A DNA stretch of 64,000 nucleotides, from contig JANTQA010000063.1 of assembly GCA_027625915.1 (NCBI GenBank), forward strand, positions 124,001 through 188,000, written 5' to 3'. The position numbers and the translations under genes were made by a program. The stretch's first letter is position 1. The number at the start of each line of letters is the position of its first letter. This document shows positions 43,690 through 54,610 of this stretch, piece by piece. The notes beneath the pieces are model-generated. The model had not been told where the DNA came from. It was given only the letters and a program-made list of their open reading frames with translations, and did not search any database. The DNA comes from Anaeramoeba flamelloides (taxonomy: Eukaryota > Metamonada > Anaeramoebidae).

Positions 43690-45873
43690 TTAATTTATAG
43701 CTTGAAGAAAGGGTGATTTCATATTTAAAAAATTTTCTAATAATTCTTTTGAAGATATTTCTCGTCCTCTTTTTAATAATTGATTTATAAACAAATTGTT
43801 TTTTGAATTTGAATTCTTGTTTTCAAAATGATGCTTATAAATCAATTTACTAATTGATTTAGCAAAGGGGTAAGAATAATATTCCGAAGCAATTTTTACT
43901 AATTCTGATGAGGCAAAGCAATTAAATTGGTTACAAATTTGAGGCATAAGAGAGTTTTCCTGAATGATTTGGTTTTGAAGATTCTGAAAATTTGGAACAC
44001 CAATCGTGTTGTGCACAGCCAAATCGAATAAAGCTGTAAAAGACAATAAATAAAGATCAAGATTTTGATAGGAAAATCTATGCTTAATTAATAAATCAAC
44101 GAATTGATCTGAAATCTTTTCGTCTGATATGCTTTTCAGGATTTGTTTATCCCATAACAAAATTTCAAATAAATTTGAAAATATTTCGTTATATGCTCTG
44201 GATCCAAAATACAAAGAAGATACATGATAATAAGTATTTGAAAATGAGTTCGAAATTGCATGACCAAATTCATGGACAATGGATTCAATCATGTCAAGCC
44301 CAAAGAATGGATATTTTTTCCCGATTTTGATATAGCTAATTGAAATATCTTGTCCTTCCAGCTGATCCCTGACTAATTTTTTGGAAGAGCTTTGGATATT
44401 TTCCATTTTATTATCAAAGCCTGGTAGAACTGGTATTAAATCCAAAATAATTACACCGATTTTTTCTTTTGTTCCTTTTTTCTGTAAAAGAATTTTATAT
44501 ATTTTTTTATATTCCTCATTCCCGTCTCCATTTACGTTTACGTTTCCATTTGTGTTTCCGTTTTCATCAACGCTTCCATTCCCGTTCAAGTTTTCTTTTT
44601 CATTTTCATTCTTGGTATCATAAAGTATTTCATTTTTCAATTCTTCAATTGACAGTTGTATTGAAAAGAATTTATTACAAATTAATTTTAAGAATTTAAA
44701 GCATGAGCCTATTGAGAAAATCTCGGTATTAAAATCATTATTAAATAAATTGGAGAGGCTCTTTTGAGTGATCAAATTTCTATAATAATTTAAATCCCAA
44801 GCCTCGATTTTACAAGAACTTTGTGGAATTTTTTCCGTTTGCGATTTTAAAATTGTTAAAGTTTCAAGTTCGTTTTTTACCTTTGGTGTTAATGTTTTGA
44901 GTAATCTCTTTAAAAATATATTTGGATTTGAACACACATTGTCTGGTAATTGGAGAATATATTGTGTAAAAGTTGGTGATCCCAATAATTTTGTAATTCC
45001 ATTCCTATTTTGTAAAATCTCGATCAAGGTTTTTTCATTAGTTTCTTGGGTCATTTTACTAATTTCAGAAAAACTATTCATTCGAACAGTTGGCTCGTCA
45101 TGATAAAAAACGTTCTCAAGATCTTGGCAATAGGAAGCGTTCTTCTGTAAAGCCGCCAAGTTGCTCAAATATTTATATTTGTTTTCATCTAACGTGGTAT
45201 ATAGGTCTTGATATTGTAGCCTTGTTGTCGTATTGTCGAATAAAAAGCACAACTGCTTTGCTGCCCAAATTGTTTCTTTTGTCACGTTTAATTTTTCTCT
45301 TTCTTTTACAGATTCTTTTGCTTTTTCTTGATTGTTTCCAGAATTCTTTTTTTCTTTTTCTTTTTGCTGATTTTTTTCTTTATGTTTATACTTTTCTTTT
45401 TGTTTAGACTTTTCTTTTTGTTTAGACTTTTCTTTGTGTTTATGCTGTACTTTTGATTCTTCTTCTTTATCTAAAATATTTGTTTTTAAGAATTCGACAA
45501 TTGACCGATCACTCATCAGCTTATTGTTAATTTTTAAAAAATTTTCGTTTTTCTGTTCGATTTTTTGAAAAAGATCGCCTAATTCTTGATCACGAACAAA
45601 GTCAAAAAGAGTGTAATATGAATTAATTCTTTGGAAATGATAATGGATATCGTCAAGTGTTTCAACAAACTTTGTTGGCTGGATATTTGGTTCTTTTAAT
45701 TTATTATACAGCCTTTTGTATGAGGCTGTTGTTTCATCGATAAATTCTTCAGGCTCTTTTGGCGATCTGAAATTGATATTTCTTAAAAAATTTGTAAAGT
45801 GTGAGAAACGAGAAACTAAACTCTTTTTGGAAAAAACCGTACTGAAATTTGGTTTGTAAGTTTTTAATAACAT
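43690..45873 (-). CDS. M3-family metallopeptidase, mitochondrial intermediate peptidase-like
   Basis: The product is 727 residues from ATG at 45873; the open frame extends to 45960 but has no earlier ATG. The zinc site is HEFGH at residues 534-538, with the third ligand Glu in RAYNE at 563. The 25-residue spacing matches M3 enzymes, and the segment aligns with the HEMGHAxH...FAExPS region of mitochondrial intermediate peptidase. Downstream EYYSYPFAKSISKLIY matches the YYSYLFxRAxAxxIW substrate-binding motif. The N-terminus MLLKTYKPNFSTVFSKKSLV is basic and hydroxylated, like an organelle presequence. Two low-complexity insertions stand out: a Lys/Glu block (~135-185) and an Asn/Gly/Glu block (~425-455). 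It likely trims presequences in a mitochondrion or hydrogenosome. A cytosolic oligopeptidase role is the alternative. Confidence 0.9.
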   Translation of the reverse strand: MLLKTYKPNFSTVFSKKSLVSRFSHFTNFLRNINFRSPKEPEEFIDETTASYKRLYNKLKEPNIQPTKFVETLDDIHYHFQRINSYYTLFDFVRDQELGDLFQKIEQKNENFLKINNKLMSDRSIVEFLKTNILDKEEESKVQHKHKEKSKQKEKSKQKEKYKHKEKNQQKEKEKKNSGNNQEKAKESVKEREKLNVTKETIWAAKQLCFLFDNTTTRLQYQDLYTTLDENKYKYLSNLAALQKNASYCQDLENVFYHDEPTVRMNSFSEISKMTQETNEKTLIEILQNRNGITKLLGSPTFTQYILQLPDNVCSNPNIFLKRLLKTLTPKVKNELETLTILKSQTEKIPQSSCKIEAWDLNYYRNLITQKSLSNLFNNDFNTEIFSIGSCFKFLKLICNKFFSIQLSIEELKNEILYDTKNENEKENLNGNGSVDENGNTNGNVNVNGDGNEEYKKIYKILLQKKGTKEKIGVIILDLIPVLPGFDNKMENIQSSSKKLVRDQLEGQDISISYIKIGKKYPFFGLDMIESIVHEFGHAISNSFSNTYYHVSSLYFGSRAYNEIFSNLFEILLWDKQILKSISDEKISDQFVDLLIKHRFSYQNLDLYLLSFTALFDLAVHNTIGVPNFQNLQNQIIQENSLMPQICNQFNCFASSELVKIASEYYSYPFAKSISKLIYKHHFENKNSNSKNNLFINQLLKRGREISSKELLENFLNMKSPFLQAIN

Positions 45874-46112
45874 TTCTTTTTCAAAAAGAAAAATTAAAAA
45901 AAAATGAAACAATAACCAATAAAATTTTGTGTTTTTATTTGAAAATGAAATAAGAACCAACTAATTCGACAATTTGGTATATTAAAAATTCTTCCAAAAG
46001 ACAAAACCCATTAAGAAACAATCCTTTCTTTTTGGTTTTTTCCTCGAATTATTTTGTATTTGAATATCTGAAAAAGCTTATTATTTTCACGTCTATTTTC
46101 CAGATTATTTAA

Positions 46113-47321
46113 GGGGGTAAGTACCTTTTTCATTTTTTGAGTGCCACCATTTATGTAAAACTGAATTATTCAAATCATTTCTTTAGTCAAATACATTGAT
46201 ATTTTCAGAAATACTAGAATGGAATATATCCTAGTATAAGATATTTTGATACCAACAAAAAAACGCAAATCAAAAAAATGAAAAAATTGATCAAACAAAA
46301 ATAAATAAAAATCATTTATTACTTGATCTTATCTCGAAAATTTTACACAATTCAGTATTCTTTATTTAGTTTAATTTTTAATTCTTTTTGAAAATAATTT
46401 TTTGTTTGGAAAAGTTTTGATAAACAAATTACTGTTTATTTCTAAAGAATTTCCTGAAGGAATTTAAAAATCCTATTTTCATTTAATTCATCTAATTCTA
46501 GTTTTAGTTCAGATAATCAGAGATTTTTTTTCATTCTTCTTGAGAATAAGTGTTTATTGGACAAATTCGTTTGATTTTATAATTATTTATTTTCAATTAA
46601 AATGAGAACTCAAAAAAAGTCTGTTTCTGATTGAAATTTTTTCTTGAATTTTTCAATAATTTTGATTTGAATCTTTTGTAACTGTTTTTTGATTCCAAGA
46701 ATTCAACCCCTTTATTTTAATTTTTGAAATAGTGTTCCTTGTTTTGGCTTTGTTTGATAAAAATATTTTAAAAAAGAATTTTGAAAGTAAATTTGTCACA
46801 AAAGGTTTTCTAAAATATTAATAGTAATAGTAATGGGGGCGAGAAATTCAAGGAAAAAAATAGTTTGTATTCAGACCAACTAAGAAGAGAAATATAATAA
46901 ATCTTCAAAAATAAGCTTTTATCGATTTTTGTTTTTGATTCTTGATTTCCGCAAATTTATTTGGAATGGTGATCTTTTGTGTTTGGTATTCTAAAAGAAA
47001 AGATTTGTTTCAAATGCATACCTTTTCAGATATATTTTTTTGGTTTACTATTTGGTCTATTTCAATAGTTGGTATAAGCACATTTCTAGATCCAAAACCA
47101 AAATTTAATAAAACCAAAAATTGAATTCAAAAAAATGTTCAAAAAATTGAAAAAATTAAGATTCAACTCTGAATTACTTTGGGTTCGCTTTCTTTTCACG
47201 AATAGACTAGTGAATGGTGTTTTGGTTCCAAAGTTTCAATATCTGTTGGCACTCAAAAAATATTTTTCAGTAATGTTTACACAATTAAAAATTTCCAAAA
47301 TGGTAAAATTTACTTACTTCC
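46113..47321. mobile_element. TTAA family C element, copy 3 (1209 bp, both ends present)
   Basis: It is flanked by TTAA at 46109-46112 and 47322-47325. The left end is GGGGGTAAGTACCTTTTTCA. The right end as complement is GGAAGTAAGTAAATTTTACC, giving an imperfect inverted repeat of ~35 bp. No long open frame remains. It lies 240 bp upstream of the M3 peptidase start, so it may bear on that promoter. Confidence 0.85.
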
Positions 47322-47589
47322 TTAAGGAAACCGAGTTTTTATATTCTATATTCTTTGAGAGATGAACTACAACACGTAGGTCTCTAAAAAAACATTTTAA
47401 AGTTAGTGAATTTTAGGAAAGACAAAATATCGTTGTTTTTAGGTTGTGTTTATAATTAGAATAAAACAGACATTAGTAGAACAAAATTGGGAAATTTTCA
47501 AACATTTCAAGGCAAATTTAAAATCGATTTTTTGTTTGATATTATATCTTGACCTATCGATATTATTTTCAATTTTTTTGATACTCCCT

Positions 47590-48376
47590 ACCTAAAAAAG
47601 AAGTTTTTTTAGAATTTAAAAGGTTAGTGTCTATAAAATAGAAATCTAAAATTAAATTATTTTGTTATTGAATATAAACCATGTTAGTGAGTCATGGTTC
47701 AGAGGTATCTGAAAAATCGATTATTCAAAATAGACTTTTGTTGATCCTCATCTATTGAAAATGATCTTTTTTATTTGTAAAAAACCCAGCAAATTCAGAA
47801 TAAAATCTGCATTTCATAACAATTTTAAAGGATGAAATATCAATTTCCGGTCTCCAAAATTACAAAATACATTTCTTAAATTTATCATAAAATGTAGATT
47901 TGTTGCTAAAAAATTTCATTTTTCTTTTTAGAAATTAACTAATAAATCAATAGATTCGTTTGATACCATTATTGATGAAATATTGGAAATATATTATAAA
48001 TAAAATGTTTCTTATGAAATGTAAACCAAAATTATCGGTTATATAGTCTTTATGTTGATGATTATTGAGTTTATCTTTGAAATTAAAAAAATATATTAAT
48101 AATTACTTTTGGGAGTTCTAAATTTGAATTATTTAATACCAGTTACAATTATTTTAGTTATTATTTTTATATTTTCAAATGGAATTTAAAAAAATTCCAA
48201 AAAATGAAAATTTTTATATGATCTTTAGTAAAAAATCCAATAATTTATTATGTAATAATATTTATTATAGATTTTTTAGAGTGATGTGAAAAAAGCTGCA
48301 CTGAAACCTTTTTAACCAAATTAGAGCATATTTTGATTATAAAAGAATATCTGACATATTTTATCCATTAAGAAAT
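47590..48376. mobile_element. TTAA family A element, copy 3 (diverged)
   Basis: It matches the family A copies in reverse orientation relative to 57220-57968: ATGGTTCAGAGGTATCTGAA, AAATCGATTATTCAAAATAG, GATGATTATTGAGTTTATCT and ATTATAGATTTTTTAGAG align in order. The right end is CCATTAAG. The left end is poorly conserved and set approximately. Non-coding. Confidence 0.65.
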
Positions 48377-48556
48377 GTAAACAAAAATTAATAAATATTT
48401 TTTTTATTTTATAAAATCAAAAAAGGACTTATGAAGTTTTTCTGGAATTCAAACTAATTGGGGAAAATTAATTATTTTACTCAATTCTTTGAAATTATGA
48501 AAAATCTAATGTACTTTTTTTTTTTTTTTTCTTTTTTTAATTCTTGTTTTATTTCT

Positions 48557-48742
48557 TAAGTGTTCTAGGTTTTTTTGAAGTTTTCTATTTTATTTTTGTT
48601 GTGTTCTAGGTTTTTTTTTTTGCTTTTTGAAATAAACAGAAAATTTCTTAAAATTTTCAGTTTATTTCTAAAAGTAAAAAAAAAAAACCTAACGAAAATC
48701 TATTGATTTTCCAAATAAACAGAAAATCGAGAAAACTTTAAA
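48557..48742. repeat. Foldback repeat, copy 2 (CTAGGTTTTTTTT family)
   Basis: It has the same arm sequence as 4500-4700: TTCTAGGTTTTTTTTTTTGC...GAAATAAACAGAAAATTT, then GTTTATTTCTAAAAGTAAAA and CCTAACGAAAATC. The CTAGGT start is duplicated (48562 and 48605). Non-coding. Confidence 0.65.
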
Positions 48743-50073
48743 GATCTGTTAGAGAATTTTAGGAATATAAATAACAGCAAAAACGTGCTAATTTTGCTAT
48801 ATCTCTTCAATAAAAAAAATAAAAATAAAAAAAATAAATGAAATTGCTTTTTGATTGTAAAATTTCACATTCGTCAACTATTGATCCAATTTTTTAAATA
48901 TATTCTCAATTTTAAGTTTTAACAACAAATCTTCAAGAATTAAAGAGTATTCATCGCAATTTTGGTTTGTTCTTTTTTTGATCCTTATCAATTGGTTTTA
49001 AAAATTTTAATTTACATTTTCAGAATTAAATGTTTCAAAAAAACTGGATAAAGGTTTACGATGTGAAATTTTGAAAAATTTTTACTCTTTCATCTGAAAG
49101 GTAAAGTGGTATCGTAACAGAAACTCAAAAAAATTCTATAAGATAAATAAAATTTGTATTGTTAAACATTTTTGATGAATTTTTTTAATCAATTCAACAT
49201 TTTCTTTTCCAAAATCAACAAATGAAGCAACAAAAGTACACCAAAAAAAAAAAAAAAAAAATAGTGAAGGGGAAACAAGTCCTACCCGAAAAGAGAAACA
49301 AAGATTGGAAATCCCAAAAAAAAAAAAAAAAAATTATCCAATTAATACTATTGCTCAGATTACCACAAATAATGAATTTTTTTGAGAGGACAGACCAAGG
49401 TGCCAAAATACATATCTTTTGAAACATGGGTATTATTACTTGGGCGTGATGTGAATAGTAACATTACCTTAAAAATATTAATCTGGAACAGATAATTTGT
49501 TTCTGGATGAATTGGTTCAGAATAAAATTACGTTAGTTTTTTTTTGTTTTAACCAGCAAAAGATTTAAGTTCTGGTGACAGAAATGGTGTAAATAGTACC
49601 CAGATCCTAACTCCAAATAATCCAAAGAGAACTTTGAATTTATTTTTGAAAATATTTAAACAGAAATTCTAGTTCTATTTTGGTTGTGTATCAAATTTGA
49701 CACGTGTTTTCACAAAGATGGTTTGATGAGAATGTTTATTTTGAGTAAAAATCAATTCTTTTGAAAAAAACAAAAAAATTTTAAAAAAAAACTTTTTTTA
49801 TTTATTTTTTATTCTTTTTGGGCTTTTGATCCTTGTTCTGATTCACCGACATATTTATTGGTGGGTTATATAACCAATTGGTGGTTATATTTTTATAATT
49901 GTGAGAATTGTAATTTTTCCAAAAAAAATACAAAAATGCTATCAGGAACGAATAATATAAAAAAAAAAATTAAAACAAGATCAAGAGAAGATGAAAAGGT
50001 AGTTCAAAATCAAGAATAAGAAAATTAGAATTATTCTAAGGTAAAGACAATGATAAACTAATTAAATCCCCAT

Positions 50074-50109
<36 letters not shown>

Positions 50110-50228
50110 TAACTGTAAACGAGAATTGAAATAAAAGCATGTTTCAAATGATGAGCATTATTTTCAAAATTATAATTTATTTATTTTAATTATTTTTAAT
50201 TTTCAATTCTTAGGCAATTTGATATTTT

Positions 50229-52370
50229 TTATAATTTTGAGAATTTATGAGACAAAGTATATAAATTAGAAACAAATAAGAGTGAATTTGTTTGATAGAA
50301 ACCAGAAACATCGTTTTCTAAAAAGAAATCAATTAAATTCTTGACATTATTTTTATTAAAAGTGTTTAAAATAGTTTTTGTGTTTGTAGTTGTTAAGACT
50401 AATTCCTCTGTTGATTTTTGAATGGTGTTTTCTGTTGTTGGCGTTTTCTTCTTATTATTATTATTGTTGTTGTTCTCGTTTTTGTTTCCAAAATCAAATG
50501 TAAAAGTAAATGGGTTTAAATTTAAATTATAAAATTCTGAGAGAAAAAATGGATAAAATTCAGGAATTGAAGAGAAATAATCGGTTGTTTGATTTTCCTT
50601 TTGCTTTCCATTTCCCTTTCCCTTTTCATTTTCCTTTTGGGAAGGAACAGTATTTAATAAAATCCAATCCCGAAACAAATTTGATCTTAAACAAAGAATA
50701 AATTTATTGATTTGAATTGATTTGATTTTAAGATCATCATTTTTATTATTCTTGTTTTTTTTATTCATGTTGATTCTAAAATTTTTTTTTTCAGAGTTTT
50801 CATATTTTTTGATATAATTATGGAAATCATTTAATAATTTTTCATTTGAAAATAACTCGTGTCCGCTAGATCGAGAAAGTTTTAACAATTTGAAAATCTC
50901 AATAATTATTAGCTTTTCTTGAGAATTGAAAAAAACGGGACAATATAACCATTTTATAAAGAATTGTTTTTGCTTTTGATTTAATTCATTTTCGAATTGT
51001 TCTTTGATTGTTTCCCATTCTTTCCCAATTCTCATCAACATTATTTCTTCTTCTGCAATTAATTTATTTGGGAAACTATTTGATAATTCATTATTATTGG
51101 AATGGGTTGAAGAAGATGATGAAGACGATGATGATGATGATGATGAAGATGTTGAAATAAATTGATCATAATAATTCTTAAAATCTTTTATTAAAATGTC
51201 ATTTGGATTTAACAAATCAAGTACACTTTTTTTTGTTTTTGGACATTTGATCTTCACTAAAAGATTTCTTTTTGAAATAATTTCTTGGTCTGTTTTTTCA
51301 TTATTTGCAAATAATAAATGGAATAGGATTTCTGCCTGGTTATGAAAAATGGCTGTATGGAAAGCTGTGTTTTCCCCATTTAATATTTCACTGTCCGCTA
51401 GATGTACTCTCGGGAACAATTCAGAAGATTGGTTTATAAGGGGTATTTTCTCAATTTGAATTAATTCTTTGAATAATTGTAAATTTCCTTCTTGGACTGA
51501 TTTGGTTAACTTTTTTTGAAAATTGAGATTTCTTTCTGCTAAATTATCGCACCCCAGAAAAACCTCATCAAAGTCAACCTTATTAGAACCTCCAATATGT
51601 AGTTTGATAAGAGATTTATTGCTTTTTACAGATTTTAGAAAATCTTGAACATTTTTCTCTTTAGTGGTATTATTATAATAATACCCGATTTTACACGAAT
51701 CAAGATCCAACGAACAAAGTGTTTTGTTTTCCTTTAATGCCTCACCGAGATTTTTGGCTCCTTTTGATCCAATTTTATTCCGAGAAAGATTCAGCCGGGT
51801 CAGTGAGTGGTTTTTCTTTAGTGCCTCACGTAGAGATTTGCTTCCCTCTTCTTTAATCTTATTCTCAGAAAGATCCAACAGGATAACTGTTTGGTTCTTC
51901 TCAAGTGCTTCACATAAAGCTTTCATTCCCTCTCCTTTAATGTTATTCTCAGAAAGTCTCAAATGGGTAATTGCCTGGTTTACTTTGAGGGCTTCACTCA
52001 AAGATTTCATTCCCTCTTGTCCAAATTTATTACAAGAAAGTGTCAATATGCGAAGTGTTTTGTTTACTTTAAGAGCTTCACTCAAAGCTTGCATTCCCTC
52101 GTCTCCAATTAGATTATAATGAAGGTCCAAGAAAGTTATCGTTTGGTTTACTTTGAGGAATTCACTCAAAGCTTTCATTCCCTTGTCTGTAATTTGAGTA
52201 GAGAAAAAGTCCAATTCAGTAATTGTTGTGTTTTTCTTGAGGGATTCAATTAGAGATATTACTCTCTCATCTGCACTGGTTTTACTCATGTTTAGTTTTA
52301 CAACGGTAAGGGTTGGGTCATTTCCAGCTACCCTATCAAACGTGTTTTGATCTTTTTGTTCTTCGTCCAT
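50229..52370 (-). CDS. Leucine-rich-repeat protein with ankyrin-like segment
   Basis: The product is 713 residues starting MDEEQKDQ; the frame upstream to 52397 lacks an earlier ATG. Residues ~21-260 hold about eight LRRs of 28 residues of the ribonuclease-inhibitor type (LxxLxLSxNxIxxEGxxxLxEALKxN). They are close to one another in sequence, implying recent amplification. Residues ~285-395 read like degenerate ankyrin repeats (NGENTAFHTAIFHNQAEILF). A poly-Ser run follows at 406-422. The C-terminal third is helical and unassigned, with Asn/Lys low-complexity inserts near 545-560, 605-620 and 650-660. No signal peptide, membrane segment, NACHT or kinase domain is seen. A cytosolic scaffold is likely. 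Family assignment beyond LRR is uncertain. Confidence 0.9.
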   Translation of the reverse strand: MDEEQKDQNTFDRVAGNDPTLTVVKLNMSKTSADERVISLIESLKKNTTITELDFFSTQITDKGMKALSEFLKVNQTITFLDLHYNLIGDEGMQALSEALKVNKTLRILTLSCNKFGQEGMKSLSEALKVNQAITHLRLSENNIKGEGMKALCEALEKNQTVILLDLSENKIKEEGSKSLREALKKNHSLTRLNLSRNKIGSKGAKNLGEALKENKTLCSLDLDSCKIGYYYNNTTKEKNVQDFLKSVKSNKSLIKLHIGGSNKVDFDEVFLGCDNLAERNLNFQKKLTKSVQEGNLQLFKELIQIEKIPLINQSSELFPRVHLADSEILNGENTAFHTAIFHNQAEILFHLLFANNEKTDQEIISKRNLLVKIKCPKTKKSVLDLLNPNDILIKDFKNYYDQFISTSSSSSSSSSSSSSSTHSNNNELSNSFPNKLIAEEEIMLMRIGKEWETIKEQFENELNQKQKQFFIKWLYCPVFFNSQEKLIIIEIFKLLKLSRSSGHELFSNEKLLNDFHNYIKKYENSEKKNFRINMNKKNKNNKNDDLKIKSIQINKFILCLRSNLFRDWILLNTVPSQKENEKGKGNGKQKENQTTDYFSSIPEFYPFFLSEFYNLNLNPFTFTFDFGNKNENNNNNNNKKKTPTTENTIQKSTEELVLTTTNTKTILNTFNKNNVKNLIDFFLENDVSGFYQTNSLLFVSNLYTLSHKFSKL

Positions 52371-54610
52371 TGGAAATTTATTCAAACAACAATTCAAAAA
52401 AGCAAAGAACTTTCTTTATTTAATTAAATTTTTTCTTTGGAAAGTTTTGTTTTTGTGAAAACGAAAAAGGAAGAATTGTAATAAAAAATGAATAAAGGAT
52501 TAAATATAGACTTGAAAAACAGATTAAATTCATGAAAGGATTATCCCATTTTTTTTGGATTGTTAGTATTTCCTTGAATAAATCAATAATAAAAAGGCAT
52601 TTTTTCCCTTCAAAGATTGTAAAGTATGAGAATCCTGTTACAAAAGTTTTAATTTGCATTTTTTTTTGAAAAAAATTTTAAAAGTTTGAGTAAAAACATT
52701 TTTCGACAATCCAATTCAGTAATTTTGCTTGAAAATGTATTTGAATCAAATTCCGAAAGTCTAAACTTTCAATCTTTTTCAAATTAAAATATTTTCGAGT
52801 CTAAAAAATATTTGAAAAAGTTGATCGTATCGAGCTAAAAGTGGTTAATACGGGGAAAAAAATTTCAATTTTCGAATATCTTAATTTTTTTCTTGAGAAT
52901 TTCGAAAAGTTATTGAAAAAAAAAATAACGATAACCAAAAAGCCACAAAATAAACTATGGGGTTGAAAGATTTGCATCACTCGTGGGTTAAGAATAAATG
53001 ATGTTAGTTTTAGGAAATCGAAAGAAGAGAAAAAATCACCTGTTTTTCTTATTTTGTAACAAAAGACCGTTAAAATCAAAAATTAAAAATAAAGTAAAAT
53101 AAAACCCCTTTTTTTTTCCTTTACAATCGATTTTGAGAATACCACAGGAACTTTCCCAAAAAACTTTTACAAAAATAACTTTCCTCAGTTTTAAAAAATT
53201 AAATTCCTATTTTACTTTTTTTCTTCTTTTTATTATGAAATATATAATTGGCTGAATGATAGTATATCTGTGGTTTTTTTTTTTTTAAACGTTTTTTTTT
53301 TTTCTTTAACTGTGGTTTTCTGTTTTTATTTTGTGTTCAACAAAAAAATACAGTTCAGTTTAACTATACTTTCAAATCAAACAAAATGTACAATAGATCA
53401 TATGATCATAGTGTTTTTCTATAACTTTCAAGACCAATCTCCTGATAAAAGAGATCTAATTGAACCAAATTTAAACAAAACACCCAGAAATATTACAATC
53501 AACCAAATCTTTCAGTTTGAATAAATACAAAAAAAAATCAATAAAAAGGATAAAACAAGTTCCTTAAAAACTTTTTTGCTTGTACCTCGGCATATTAACA
53601 AAATGAGATATCAATTTTCCAAAGTTTTTTAAAAAAGCTAGGAACCAAAAATTTCAATTCATTTTCTTTTTTCCTTTCGCCAATCGTCTTCAAATCATAT
53701 CTTGTATTTGGTTTAATTATTTACTTGTTTTTTTTTGCCTATATTGGAGGAGATAAGAATCCAAAATGAAAGAATATTTCATATTGAAGCAAAAGTTAAT
53801 TAGAAGATATTTTATCTGATCTAAAATTCTACAAGAACATACCCAATGACCAAATTATTTATAAATCAATTCATTTTTAACAAGTTTAATAATGAGAGGA
53901 AATTAAATCTCTTATAAGATCAATTTTCAGAGATTATTACAAGATCTTTCAATTTTTCATTTAAAATACTGTAGTGAAAATAAAGCGTGCAAAAAAATAT
54001 AAAGCGTGTTTTTTTGTTATAGAAGACCTATACATTAACCAATCAAAGAAACTGATAATAAACCCTAAAGTAAATATGGTATTAGTTTCTTAAAGTTCTA
54101 TTATTTAAAGAGAAATTCTAAAAATTCAGGATCAAATTGGAATATTGATCTCAAAAAATAGATTTAATTTCTAAGAGAATTTTAATCATATAAAAAAAAT
54201 AAAAAAATTCAAAAAAATTGTGAATATTATGAAAAATTTTCAACTATTTGCATTAATAATTTAAATTTTACTGAAAATAACCAGTACCTTTACCATCTAA
54301 ATTGATTTGGGCCCAGGTATACTATTTGGTTGTAGATTGGATGTTGCCTTGGAACAAGAATAAAAAAAAGCACGGATAATATTTTGAAACACGGATTATA
54401 GTCGTTGTGCACGCATTATTTTGATCACTGTAGAAGAAATAATATTTTAGAAAACTTTGAATAAAAATTTCAATTATAGCTTTGAGAATGACAGTAATAT
54501 TGTCAAGATATACTTCCTTTTTAAAAATAAGCACACTTTTGAAAACTTTTAATTGTTGACCACAATTAAAAAAAGAAAACAACTGAAAAAAGTTGGAAAA
54601 CAACAGTTAA

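Larger units (their letters stand above)
45874..50228. other. Intergenic with three repeat elements
   Basis: It contains the best copy of TTAA family C (46113-47321), a family A copy (about 47590-48376) and a CTAGG foldback (48557-48742). A TA microsatellite lies at about 50078-50105. 48750-50075 shows nothing I can support; the overlapping frames at 49215-49427 are homopolymer products. The frames at 46942-47365 lie inside the family C element. Confidence 0.55.

Noticed and set aside
54322-54603. Minus-strand frame next to element F
   Set aside because: It is AT-driven, lacks domain signs and ends at the insertion site; I found no transposase motif in it.
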